A stretch of DNA of 64,000 nucleotides from RYN-230 sp963851025 (lineage in GTDB: Bacteria; Actinomycetota; Actinomycetes; Streptosporangiales; Streptosporangiaceae), in contig CAWKOA010000035.1 in the NCBI GenBank assembly GCA_963851025.1, positions 310,001 to 374,000 on the forward strand, written 5' to 3'. The notes under the pieces were generated by a model, which saw nothing but the letters and a program-made list of their open reading frames with translations, did no database searches and was not told where the DNA came from. The position numbers were made by a program, and so were the translations under genes. Positions 44,078-52,606 of this stretch are shown here, piece by piece. Within the stretch, counting starts at the first letter, position 1. Every line of letters starts with the position of its first letter.

Positions 44078-45379
44078 TCATGGCACGTGGACCCGCAGCG
44101 CGAAGCCGCCCGCGGCGGAGCGGCCGACGCTGACCGTCGCCCCGGTGGCTGCGGCCCGCTCCCGGAGCCCGGCCAGGCCATGACCGCAGCCCGGCCCGTA
44201 CCCGCTGGCCAGCGCGTCCAGGTCATCCGCTGGCCAGTCGTCACACCCGCCAGCGCGGTGGGCCGTGCCGTCGGCCGGGGCGGGCGGCCCGCAGCCGTCG
44301 TCGCCGATCTCGACCTGGCTGGCGGTGACCCGGATGCGGCACCGGGTGGCGCCGCTGTGCCGGACCACGTTCGTGACCCCCTCGCGTACCGCCCAGCCGA
44401 AGAGCTCCTGCTGCGGCTGGGGGAGGCTGGTGATGCCCTGATCGGGCAGGTCCGCCTCGATGCCCGCGGCGGCCAGCGCGGTCCGGGCGCTGGCCAGCTC
44501 GCCGGCCAGCGTGACCTCGCGGAACCCGGCCGCCGCGGCCCGGACGTCGGCCAGCGCCTGCCGCGCGATCCGTTCCACGTCCGCGATCTCGGTCTCGGCC
44601 CGCTCCGGGTCCAGGCTGGCGAGCCGCCCGGCCAGTTCCGCCTTGACCGCCACCACCGTCAGCGAGTGGCCGAGGATGTCGTGCAGGTCGCGGCCGAACT
44701 GGTTGCGCTGCTCGGCCAGGGCCAGCCGGGTGATCTCATTCCGGGCTTCGACCAGCTGGGCGTTGCGCTGGATGACCTGGCTCACGCCCCAGGCGGCCAG
44801 GGCGGAGACGAAGATCTGGAAGGACATGGTCCCGTTGACCGTCCAGCCGTGCGCCCACGGGACGATCAGCGAGACTGCGATGAAGACGCCTACCGCGGCC
44901 CAGCCCACGCGGGTGGGCAGCAGGAACACCGCCATCACGCTCACGTAGATCAGCAGGCCGCCAGCTCCCTGGCCGAGGACCACGTACGCCAGCCCGACCA
45001 GCACGGACTCGGCGGCCAGCACGGCCACGCCGATCCGGCGGGATATCCGGCGGTTCCGGAAGTCGCGCAGGAACCGGGCGGCGGCGAACGTCACCACGAA
45101 CAGGGCCGCGAACACGATCAGGTCGGCCAGCCCCAGGTACCGGTGGGCCAGGTCCGGGTCCGACCAGAGCTTCGACGCCGGCTGGACCAGGTAGACCAGC
45201 CAGATGGCGGCGAACATCCAGCCCACCCGGCTCCACCGGCCACGCGGGCCCATGATCTCGGGCGACACGGGCGGGCGCCCGGCCTCCGGGACTGGAACGC
45301 TCGCGGCGGAATCGTCCGGGGCGGCGGAGCCGGGGCTGGCCGGGCTGGGCCGGTCGCGCGGCTGGGCGGGCGCGGTCAT
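44078..45379 (-). CDS. DesK-like sensor histidine kinase
   Basis: A sensor kinase of ~433 residues from ATG 45379; an in-frame extension to 45568 is low-complexity and Pro-rich, and neither start has a clear RBS. Four to six membrane helices span ~55-190. The HisKA_3 phosphorylation site is His in 'FGRDLHDILGHSLTVVAVKAELAG', and the ATPase domain has 'GWAVREGVTNVVRHSG' (N box), 'VEIGDDGCGPP' (G1) and 'GCGHGLAGLRERA' (G2). There is no large extracellular sensor domain, so sensing is likely within or at the membrane, as for DesK. The partner is the NarL-type regulator at 43299. Confidence 0.88.
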   Translation of the reverse strand: MTAPAQPRDRPSPASPGSAAPDDSAASVPVPEAGRPPVSPEIMGPRGRWSRVGWMFAAIWLVYLVQPASKLWSDPDLAHRYLGLADLIVFAALFVVTFAAARFLRDFRNRRISRRIGVAVLAAESVLVGLAYVVLGQGAGGLLIYVSVMAVFLLPTRVGWAAVGVFIAVSLIVPWAHGWTVNGTMSFQIFVSALAAWGVSQVIQRNAQLVEARNEITRLALAEQRNQFGRDLHDILGHSLTVVAVKAELAGRLASLDPERAETEIADVERIARQALADVRAAAAGFREVTLAGELASARTALAAAGIEADLPDQGITSLPQPQQELFGWAVREGVTNVVRHSGATRCRIRVTASQVEIGDDGCGPPAPADGTAHRAGGCDDWPADDLDALASGYGPGCGHGLAGLRERAAATGATVSVGRSAAGGFALRVHVP

Positions 45380-45616
45380 GAGGCTGGCCCGCCGGGCCCG
45401 GGCCACGCGGTGGCGGCCGGGCTGGTCATCGGGGCCGGCCGGAACGGGGGGAACCGCATACCCCGAGTCTGCTCGATGATCGGGCTGAGGGCCACTCACC
45501 CGGTCCAGCATCGAGGTCGGCGCCGCCGGGCTCACCGGCGGGCCGGGGTCCGGCCATGCGTCCGCCATGCTCTGATCATGGCGTCCGGGGCGGATGCCCC
45601 CGGATGCCGCGCGTCA

Positions 45617-45650
45617 TGCCCGGGCCATGACAGATGTCATGGCCCGGGCA
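45617..45650. terminator. 34-bp inverted repeat after the cysteine dioxygenase-rhodanese operon
   Basis: Sixteen-base arms (45617-45632 and 45635-45650; inner part CATGACA-GA-TGTCATG) are perfect complements around a 2-nt centre. It begins 15 bp past the rhodanese stop, where an operon terminator is expected. It also lies upstream of the kinase gene and could act as an operator. Confidence 0.55.
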
Positions 45651-45664
45651 CCTGCGCAGCCTGG

Positions 45665-46066
45665 TCAGGGCCCGACGGGGAGCCCGGCGCGGGCCCAGGC
45701 CTGGAACCCGCCCGCCAGGTCGGTCGCCGCGAACAGCCCGAGATCCTGCAGCGAGGCGGCGGCCAGGCTGGAGGTGAAGCCGGCCGAGCACATGACGATG
45801 ACGCGCAGGTCGTAGGACCCCGCTTGCGGCAGCCGGGCGTCGGATGCCGGGTCGAGGCGCCACTCCAGGACGTTGCGCTCGATCACCAGGGCGCCGGGCA
45901 CCTGGCCCTCGGCGTCGCGCTGGGCCTGCGGCCTGATGTCCACCAGGAGCGCCCCCTCCTGCATGGCCGCCTGCGCCTGGGCCGGCTCCAGCCGGTCCAG
46001 CCGGCGCCGGGCCTGCTCCAGAACCTCGCTGATCGGCCGGGCCCCCGGCGGTGCCGTGCGGATCAC
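45665..46066 (-). CDS. Rhodanese-like sulfurtransferase
   Basis: A 133-residue single rhodanese domain that would carry sulfur as a cysteine persulfide. Active-site loop 'VIVMCSAGFTSSLAAASL' has the catalytic Cys; 'GALLVDIRPQAQRDAEGQVPGALVIERNVLEWRLDP' is the CH2A-type first half, and 'DLAGGFQAWARAGLPV' the usual end. Start GTG 46066 overlaps the cysteine dioxygenase stop by 4 bp (GTGA). Rhodanese plus dioxygenase suggests handling of cysteine-derived sulfur, such as thiosulfate or persulfide clearance, which is inferred from context. Confidence 0.92.
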   Translation of the reverse strand: MIRTAPPGARPISEVLEQARRRLDRLEPAQAQAAMQEGALLVDIRPQAQRDAEGQVPGALVIERNVLEWRLDPASDARLPQAGSYDLRVIVMCSAGFTSSLAAASLQDLGLFAATDLAGGFQAWARAGLPVGP

Positions 46067-46560
46067 CAGCGCTCCCCGGCGGTCTCCACGGCCGCCAGCA
46101 CCAGGCCGCTGCGGGTCAGCTCATAGCGGCGCATCCCGGCCAGCGGCGGGGAGTACGCGTGGATGCTCACCGCGGGCGCGGCCGATTCGTTCACGACCTC
46201 GTGCACGTGACGCGGCCCGAACGACCTGGCCCGGCCCGTCCCGAACGAGGTAGTGGCCAGCATCCGGCGGCCGGCGGCCGGCGTCCGTTCCTGAAGCTCC
46301 CCCTGGACCACCGTGAACGCGCCGGACGAGCCGCAGTGGTCATGGAATCCGGTGCGCTGCCCCGGCAGCCAGCTGAGCAGCCACACCTCATGGTTCTCGC
46401 CGCGCTCCAGCCGCTGGTACCAGCGCTCGCCCTCGGAGTAGCGGACCAGGCTGGCCCACTCCCCGGCGGAAGCAGCCAGCCGCACGAGGTCAGCGAGCCG
46501 GGCCCGGTCGAGGGACGTGCGGCCCAGCTGCTGGCGGACTTCAGTGTTCGCGAGAAGCAT
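46063..46560 (-). CDS. Cysteine dioxygenase
   Basis: A 165-residue cupin of the bacterial cysteine dioxygenase type I family, converting cysteine to cysteine sulfinate with O2. The iron ligands are in 'GFHDHCGSSGAF' (H73, H75) and 'RHVHEVVN' (~118-120). 'WYQRLERGENHEVWLLSWLPGQRTGFHDH' is characteristic of the actinobacterial enzymes. The bacterial form lacks a Cys-Tyr crosslink partner at the mammalian position as far as can be seen. ATG 46560; first gene of the operon with the rhodanese. A small dyad upstream may be its control site. Related thiol dioxygenases acting on mercaptopropionate cannot be excluded. Confidence 0.88.
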   Translation of the reverse strand: MLLANTEVRQQLGRTSLDRARLADLVRLAASAGEWASLVRYSEGERWYQRLERGENHEVWLLSWLPGQRTGFHDHCGSSGAFTVVQGELQERTPAAGRRMLATTSFGTGRARSFGPRHVHEVVNESAAPAVSIHAYSPPLAGMRRYELTRSGLVLAAVETAGERW

Positions 46561-46572
46561 CCTAGTTATCCG

Positions 46573-46583
46573 ATCGTTACGAT
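46573..46583. promoter_or_regulatory. Small dyad upstream of the cysteine dioxygenase
   Basis: ATCGT-T-ACGAT (46573-46583) is a perfect short dyad 13 bp before the start codon, within a locally AT-rich stretch (TTATCC...GGAATA around it). Position suggests a repressor site for a thiol-responsive regulator, but no regulator gene is linked. Confidence 0.35.
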
Positions 46584-46779
46584 AGGAATATGGCGTACCC
46601 AGAGGTTAGCACGGCCTGTCCGCCGGTTCCGGGGTACACGCCAGGAGGGCAGCAGAGGCGCCGCAGATACTCGTTTGCCGCGGGCCGGGAACGCCGGCCA
46701 GACTGGCCGGGAACGGCGCCGGGGGACGCCATGAGGCGCAGGGCCGCGCCACGGGGTTCCCGGTCGGCACGTCACATCT

Positions 46780-46831
46780 CGCGATATGACTTGACAGCTC
46801 CAGTCAACGCGATACATCGTGTATCGCGATA
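46780..46831. promoter_or_regulatory. Promoter/operator region of the MMPL transporter with three CGCGATA boxes
   Basis: CGCGATA occurs at 46780-46786, 46808-46814 and 46825-46831. The last two are parts of the perfect inverted repeat GCGATACA-TCG-TGTATCGC (46809-46827) and the palindrome TATCGCGATA (46822-46831). A consensus -35 box TTGACA is at 46791-46796, so the dyad covers the -10 area. This is a typical repressor arrangement, e.g. PadR- or TetR-type. The rest of 46561-46873 has no gene. Confidence 0.6.
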
Positions 46832-46873
46832 CGCGCCGGGCGACCCGGCGGCCCGCGTCCCAGGGGAGGAACC

Positions 46874-49020
46874 GTGACCACTGAACCCGCCCGCACGGGG
46901 GCATCCAGCGCCCGCCACCGCTGGGCGCATCGCATCGCGGGCCTGCCCAGCGGGCGGCGCACCAAGTGGGCCGTGCTGGTCTTCTGGGTGATCGTGATCG
47001 CGCTGACCGGATCCCTGGCCGGGAAGCTGATGGGCGTCGAGAAGAACGACGCCTCCGCGTACCTGCCCGCGTCCGCGGAGTCAACCCAGGCGCTCAAGCT
47101 GCAGGACCACTTCACCTCGAAGAACCTGAATCCGGCGGTCGTGGTCTACGTGCGGCCCTCCGGGCTGACCCGCGCCGACCTGGCCAAGATCGCCGCGGAC
47201 GCGAAGCAGTTCGCCACGCTGCAGGACGCCGGGAAGGTCATCGGCCCGATCCCGGCCCGGGACCACAAGGCGGCCGAGGTCCTCATCGAGGCCCATCTGG
47301 GCTTCAGCAGCGCGATCACCAACTTCGTCAACCGCGTGCACAGCATCGGGTCCGCGGGGGATCCCGGGCTGCACGTGTACGTGACGGGTCCCGCCGCCAG
47401 TGCGGCCGACTCAGTCAAGATCTTCAAGGGCATCGATTCCACCCTGCTCTACGCCACCCTCGGGGTGGTCATCGTGCTGCTCCTGCTGACCTACCGCAGT
47501 CCCATCCTCTGGCTGCTGCCGATCATGTCCGCGGGTGTCTCGCTGATCGCCGCCGAGGCCGTGATCTACGAGCTCGTCGTGCACGAGGGCCTGGTCGTCA
47601 ACGGGCAGACCGCGGGCATCCTGGTGGTGCTGGTCCTGGGCGCCTCGACGGACTACGCGCTGCTGCTGATCGCCCGCTACCGCGAGGAGCTGCGCAGGCA
47701 CGAGGACCGGCACGAGGCTATGGCCGTGGCCATGCGGCGGGCCGGGCCCGCCATCTTCGCCAGCGGCCTGACCGTGATCGCCGCGATGCTCTGCCTGCTG
47801 GCCGCGGACTCGGCCGACATCTCCGGGCTGGGCCCGGTCGCCGCGATCGGCGTCGGGGTGGGCCTGCTGGCCATGATCACGCTGCTGCCCGCGCTGCTGG
47901 TCATCACCGGCCGCTGGGTGTTCTGGCCGCTGCGGCCACGGTACGGCTCGCAGGACCCCACGAGCCGCGGGCCGTGGGCCCGGGTCGGCACCCGCATCGC
48001 CCGCCGCCCCCGCCGGGTCTGGATCGTCACCGCGGTGCTGCTCGCCGTGGCCACGCTCGGCCTGATCGGCTTCCGGTTCGGCGCGCTGACCCAGGCCCAG
48101 TCCTACCGGGGCACGCCCAGCGCGGTCGCCGGGCGAGAAGGTCCTGGCCCGGCACTTCCCGGCGGGCGCGGGAGAACCGGTCTACGTGATCGGCCAGGCC
48201 CAGCAGGCCGCGCCGCTGCGCGCCGCGCTGGCCCGCACCCAGGGCATCGCCGCGGTCAGCCCGCCGCAGGTCAAGGACGGGCTGGTGCTGCTGCAGGGCA
48301 CGCTGGCCGTGCCGCCGGACAGCCAGGCCGCGTACGGCGTGGTCAGCCGGGTCAGGGACGCCGTGCACGCCGATTCCCGGCGCGGACGCCAAGGTCGGCG
48401 GGTCCACCGCGATCAACGCCGACGTGCAGCACTACGCCATCCGGGACCGGAACGTCATCATCCCGCTGATCCTCCTGGTCGTGCTGATCATCCTGGCCCT
48501 GCTGCTGCGCGCGGTGGTCGCCCCGCTGATCCTCATCGGCACCGTCATCCTGTCCTTCGGCGCCGCGCTCGGCCTGGCCGCGCTGGCCTTCCGGCACCTC
48601 TTCGGGTTCGCCGGGGCGGACAACTCCATGCCCTTGTTCACCTTCGTGTTCCTGGTGGCCCTGGGCATCGACTACAACATCTTCCTGATGACCCGGGTGC
48701 GGGAGGAATCGATCAAGTCCGGGACGCACCGCGGCATGCTGACCGGGCTGGCCGCCACCGGCGGCGTGATCACCTCCGCGGGCCTGGTGCTGGCGGGCAC
48801 GTTCGCCACGCTGGGCACCCTGCCCCTGGTCATCCTGACCGAGATCGGGTTCACGGTGGCGCTGGGGGTCCTGCTGGACACCCTGGTGGTCCGGTCGGTC
48901 CTGGTGACCGCGCTGACCCTGGACATCGGGCGGCACATGTGGTGGCCCAGCCGCCTCGCCGCCCGGCGCGACGACGAGGCCGCAGCCGAGCCGTCCGGGC
49001 AGCTGTCCCGCACCCGGTGA
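46874..49020 (+). CDS. MMPL/RND-family membrane transporter, doubly frameshifted
   Basis: A transporter of about 715 residues with the MMPL layout: a first helix ('WAVLVFWVIVIALTGSLAGKLMG'-like), a large external loop, then helices with the duplicated motif 'LGASTDYALLLIARYREELRRHEDRHEAM' in half 1 and 'LGIDYNIFLMTRVREES' in half 2. The Asp residues in these helices (GASTDY, GIDY) carry protons. The frame changes at about 48132 ('GTPSAVAG' to 'EKVLARHF') and again at about 48378 ('DAVHAD' to 'IPGADAKVGGSTAINADV'), each by one extra base. GTG 46874 has GGGGAGGA upstream. Substrates could be lipids or drugs. Confidence 0.88.
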
Positions 49021-49158
49021 CCGGCCGGCGGAACCGGGTGCCCCGCCAGCCATCCAGCAGGGCTCCCCGCGGGCGGGACGGGTCATGCTGGCACGTACAG
49101 TTAGCTGCCGTGGAATCAGGTTCAGGCCGCGCAGGTCTCTCCGGAGCCGGAAGGGCTC

Positions 49159-50415
49159 GTGGTCCGCACCGTCCCGGTCGCCGATCCCGGTGACCTGCTG
49201 GGCCAGCTTCCCGGGCCCGGCCCGCTGGCCTGGGTCCGCCGCGGCGAGGGTCTCGTGGGCTGGGGTGAGGTGGCCCGGGTCACGGTGCCGGCCGGGCAGG
49301 ACCGGTTCACCGCGGCCGACAAGTGGCTGCGGGCCCTGCTGGACGGCGCGCAGGTCGAGGACCTCGTGGGCGCGCCCGGCTGCGGGCCGGTGGCCTTCGG
49401 CAGCTTCACCTTCGACCCCACGTCCGAGGGGTCCGTGCTGATCCTGCCCCAGGCGGTGCTGGGCCGCCGGGCGGGCCAGGCGTGGCTCACCACGATCACC
49501 GGGCAGCCGCCCGCCCCGCCCGGGCCGTCCCGGCTGCCCTCGTCCCGGCTGGCCCAGCCCCCGGTGTCGCCGGCCCCCGCCCCGGGCCTGATCCGCTGGC
49601 ACGATGGCAGCCTGACCGCGCCGCAGTGGGAGCGGGCGGTCGCGGCGGCGGTGGACCGCATCAGGGCGGGCCGGCTGCAGAAGGTCGTGCTGGCCCGCGA
49701 CCTGTACGCGACGGCCTCGGGACCGATCGACGAGCGGCTGCTGCTGGGCCGCCTGGCGGCCCGCTACCCGGACTGCTACACGTTCTCCTGCGGCGGCCTG
49801 GTCGGGGCGACCCCGGAGCTGCTGATCAAGCGGCAGGGCGGGGAGATCAGCTCGCTGGTGCTGGCGGGCACGGCGCCCCGCGGCGATGACCCCGGCCGGG
49901 ACGCGGCGCTCGGCGCCGCGCTGCTCGCCTCGGCGAAGGACACCGAGGAGCACGGGTACGCGGCGGCCGGGGTGCGGCAGTCCCTGGCCCCGCTGTGTGA
50001 CCAGCTGACCGTGGCCCCGCGCCCGGCGCTGCTGCGCCTGGCCAACGTGCAGCACCTGGCCACGGCGATCAGCGGCCATCTGGCCGCCCGCCGCGACGGC
50101 ACGATCCCCTCGGTGCTCGCGCTGGCCGACGCGCTGCATCCCACGGCGGCGGTCTGCGGCACGCCGACCGAGACCGCGATGGAGCTGATCCGCGAGCTGG
50201 AGGGCATGGACCGGGGCCGCTACGCCGGGCCGGTCGGCTGGGTGGACAGCGCGGGGAACGGGGAATGGTGCATCGCGCTGCGCTGCGCCGAGGTGGACGG
50301 GACCCGGGCCCGGCTGTTCGCGGGCGGCGGCATCGTGGCCGACTCCGACCCCGACGCCGAGCTCGCCGAGGCCCAGGCCAAGTTCCGCCCCATGCAGTCC
50401 GCCCTGGAAGGCTGA
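49159..50415 (+). CDS. menF: Isochorismate synthase (menaquinone pathway)
   Basis: A 418-residue chorismate-utilising enzyme converting chorismate to isochorismate for menaquinone. The conserved C-terminal half contains 'LQKVVLARDLYA', 'TFSCGGLVGATPELLIKRQGGEISSLVLAGTAPRG' (the general-base Lys lies in 'LQKVVLARDL'), 'DTEEHGYAAAGVRQSLAPLC', 'HLATAISGHL', 'LHPTAAVCGTPTETAMELI', 'YAGPVGWVDSAGNGEWCIALR' and 'LFAGGGIVADSDPDAE'. An entC-type siderophore role is less likely because menD, menC and menE are nearby. GTG 49159 is used, with GGAAGGG upstream; an upstream GTG (49110) is in another frame and the N-terminus may be affected by a base error. Confidence 0.9.
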   Translation: MVRTVPVADPGDLLGQLPGPGPLAWVRRGEGLVGWGEVARVTVPAGQDRFTAADKWLRALLDGAQVEDLVGAPGCGPVAFGSFTFDPTSEGSVLILPQAVLGRRAGQAWLTTITGQPPAPPGPSRLPSSRLAQPPVSPAPAPGLIRWHDGSLTAPQWERAVAAAVDRIRAGRLQKVVLARDLYATASGPIDERLLLGRLAARYPDCYTFSCGGLVGATPELLIKRQGGEISSLVLAGTAPRGDDPGRDAALGAALLASAKDTEEHGYAAAGVRQSLAPLCDQLTVAPRPALLRLANVQHLATAISGHLAARRDGTIPSVLALADALHPTAAVCGTPTETAMELIRELEGMDRGRYAGPVGWVDSAGNGEWCIALRCAEVDGTRARLFAGGGIVADSDPDAELAEAQAKFRPMQSALEG

Positions 50416-50515
50416 GCCCGCCACCGCCGGAACGATAGCTAGGGCCTTGCCTAGGCTCACTTGATGGGCGGCACTTCGGCTTCGCTTGATGTGCGACAGT
50501 CCCTAGGGTTGTTAA

Positions 50516-50535
50516 CCGGGCTCGGTTGAGCCCGG
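50516..50535. terminator. Bidirectional terminator between menF and the convergent unknown gene
   Basis: CCGGGCTC-GGTT-GAGCCCGG is a perfect 8-bp stem with a 4-base loop, 101 bp past the menF stop and 21 bp past the stop of the minus-strand gene. No T-run. Confidence 0.6.
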
Positions 50536-50555
50536 GCAGACCGGGCGAAATTTTC

Positions 50556-51194
50556 TCAGAGTTGGGCCTTCAGCTCGTCAATCTTGCCGATGTGCTCTCG
50601 GAGCTGGGGATAGGCGGGGCGCTCGCGGATGCGGGCCAGCGCCCAGCGGACCCCTTCGGCGCGGTTGGGGACGATGCCGGCGGTGATCAGGGCGTCGAGG
50701 ACCTCAACGTCCCTGGGGTCGAGCCGCGCCATCACCGGGGTGAGGCTGCGGCCCGGGGCCGTGCGGTCCAGCGGGCAGGCAGACATCGAGATGACGGGAT
50801 GCTTGCGCTCCCCGGGCTGCACGGGGAGAGTGAGCTGCACGCGCCCGATGGAGGGCATCGTCCGGGCGATCGCCTTGCGCAGGTTCTCGATAGCCCCGCT
50901 GTGCGCCTTCTCGAACGCGTGAAGCGTCGTATCCGGATCTTCGCCCGTAGGGGTGAGGATCACCCGGACCATCGCCTGGCCGGGCTCGATCACGGGATCG
51001 TCGCCGTATTGCAGCACCTCGACCTTCTGCACTGTCCCGTCGCCGCACCGCCTGTTCAGCTCCGCTTCGGCCGCTCGCTCGAGGCGTTCCTTCTCTTCCT
51101 GCTCCACGATCAGCTCCTTGATTTCCTGAGCAATCAGCGTAACTCCATCTACTCTCGCAATCAACGAATTGAGCGGCAGGGTGAGACAACGCAG
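50556..51194 (-). CDS. Unknown protein with a C-terminal ribbon-helix-helix-like segment
   Basis: A protein of about 212 residues, not recognised. It opens with 'LTLPLNSLIARVDGVTLIAQEIKELIVEQEEKERLERAAEAELNRR' (long charged helix), then a beta-rich domain ('QKVEVLQYGDDPVIEPGQAMVRVILTPTGED', 'GRVQLTLPVQPGERKHPVISMS'). It ends with 'DPRDVEVLDALITAGIVPNRAEGVRWALARIRERPAYPQL', which resembles a ribbon-helix-helix antitoxin domain. No ATG or GTG fits: the best ribosome site, AGGAGGTGAG, stands right before an in-frame CTG at 51194, so a CTG start is proposed. The frame is open further upstream through a transposase relic. GC and codon use look less biased than in neighbours. Confidence 0.5.
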   Translation of the reverse strand: MRCLTLPLNSLIARVDGVTLIAQEIKELIVEQEEKERLERAAEAELNRRCGDGTVQKVEVLQYGDDPVIEPGQAMVRVILTPTGEDPDTTLHAFEKAHSGAIENLRKAIARTMPSIGRVQLTLPVQPGERKHPVISMSACPLDRTAPGRSLTPVMARLDPRDVEVLDALITAGIVPNRAEGVRWALARIRERPAYPQLREHIGKIDELKAQL

Positions 51195-51369
51195 CTCACC
51201 TCCTGATGCCTGGCTCGGCTGGTCGGGGTCGTCAGCCGTAGTTCGATGCCTTGTGCCGTCTGATGTCGCGGCTAGTGGTCCGGGCCGCGGTGAGGTGATG
51301 CTGGTCTCGACGGCGACCTGGATGGTGTCGGGCCCGACGGTCACTGCTGCCACGGGTGCGCCTTCGGCG

Positions 51370-51500
51370 CGTGCGACCGGCCGGCCAGCCCGGCCAGCCC
51401 GCTCTCGCGGTAACGGGGCCACCCACCGGTGCACCGTCTGCCGGGTAACCCCGAACCGCTCGGCCACGTTCAACTCCCGAAGCATGAACGGGAGTGTCAC
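51370..51500 (-). pseudogene. IS481-like transposase relic (N-terminal HTH)
   Basis: The minus strand encodes 'LRELNVAERFGVTRQTVHRWVAPLPRERAG', matching the first helix-turn-helix of IS481-type transposases ('...VAERYGVSRQxVHRW...') but with an internal deletion before 'VAERF' and no catalytic DDE region. The frame runs into the gene at 50556-51194 without a stop. No terminal repeats are recognised. It marks an old insertion in the menF-transporter gap. Confidence 0.55.
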
Positions 51501-51606
51501 GCATCATCAGCCGGAGCCGTAGCCAGGGCGCCCGCCACCGCATATCCGCGGCCCGAGGCCAGGCCCGCCGGAGGCGGGTGCTGGCCGGGGCCGCGGATGG
51601 CGGGGG

Positions 51607-51629
51607 GTCCAGGGGGGCGCCCCCCGGAC
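51607..51629. terminator. Terminator of the oligopeptide transporter operon
   Basis: GTCC and GGAC with a GGGGGG/CCCCCC core form a hairpin (51607-51629; one bulged A) 5 bp beyond the last gene's stop at 51634. It is well placed to end the five-gene minus-strand operon. Confidence 0.6.
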
Positions 51630-51633
51630 TAGC

Positions 51634-52597
51634 TCAGTGCAGGCGGACGCGGGGGTCCAGGACGGCGTAGAACGCGTCCACGACGATGTTCGCCACCACC
51701 ACGGCGGTGGAGGCGACGATGACCACGCCGATGATCACCGGCAGGTCCTGCTGGGTGATTGACGGCCACCGCGGTGTACCCGAGGCCCGGCATCGAGAAG
51801 ACGACCTCGGTGATGACCGCGCCACCGAGCAGGATGCCCACGTCCAGGCCGAACTGGGTGACGATCGGGGTCAGCGCCGCCCGCAGCGAGTGCCGGAAGA
51901 TGACCCGCCGCTCGGACAGCCCCTTGGCCCGGGCGGTGCGGATGTAGTCCTCGTTCATCACGTCCAGCATCGACCCCCGGGTCAGCCGGGTGTAGGTCGC
52001 GGCCGACACCAGGGCCAGCGTGAACCAGGGCAGGATCAGCGAGCGGAACCACCCGGTCGGGCTCTGGCTGAACGGGATGTAAGTGGGCGGGAACGCGTGG
52101 ATGCCGTGGATGGTGAGCTCGTAGTAGAACACCAGCAGGAGCAGGAGTCCCAGCACGAAGGTCGGCATCGAGTAGAAGAACAGGGCCAGCCCGGTGAAGA
52201 GCCGGTCGGCGAACGTCCGCGACCTGACCGCGGACAGTATGCCGCTCAGCACGCCCAGCACCACCCAGATGATGGCCGCCCCGATGACGAGGGACAGCGT
52301 GATCGGGAACGCGGACTTGAGCACCGAGTTCACCGACTGGCCGTGGTAGAAGGAGTAGCCCAGGTTGCCGTGCAGCAGCTGCCACACGAAGTGCCAGTAC
52401 TGCACGTAGATGGGCCGGTTGAGCTGCAGCCGGTCGGTTACCTCCTGGATGACCTGCGGCGTGGCGTTCTTGCCGGCCAGGAACCGGGGTACCTGCTTGG
52501 CGCCGGGGCCGATGAAGAAGATGGCGAAGACCGCGACGGTGATGAGCCAGAGCACGATGATGCCCTGGAATACGCGGCGGATGATGAAGCGGGCCAC
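51634..52597 (-). CDS. dppB: Oligopeptide ABC transporter permease (DppB/OppB type), frameshifted
   Basis: An inner-membrane permease of about 321 residues with six helices. It starts 'ARFIIRRVFQGIIVLWLITVAVFAIFFIGPG', the DppB N-terminal signature. The EAA loop is 'EDYIRTARAKGLSERRVIFRHSLRAALTPIVT', which contacts the ATPases. Near 51765, after 'MPGLGYTAVA', the frame breaks; the last 40 residues 'ITQQDLPVIIGVVIVASTAVVVANIVVDAFYAVLDPRVRLH' are in another frame and stop at 51634. One extra base. GTG 52597 lies 9 nt after the DppC stop. It is the last gene of the operon. Confidence 0.9.
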
Positions 52598-52606
52598 AGG
52601 GACTCC

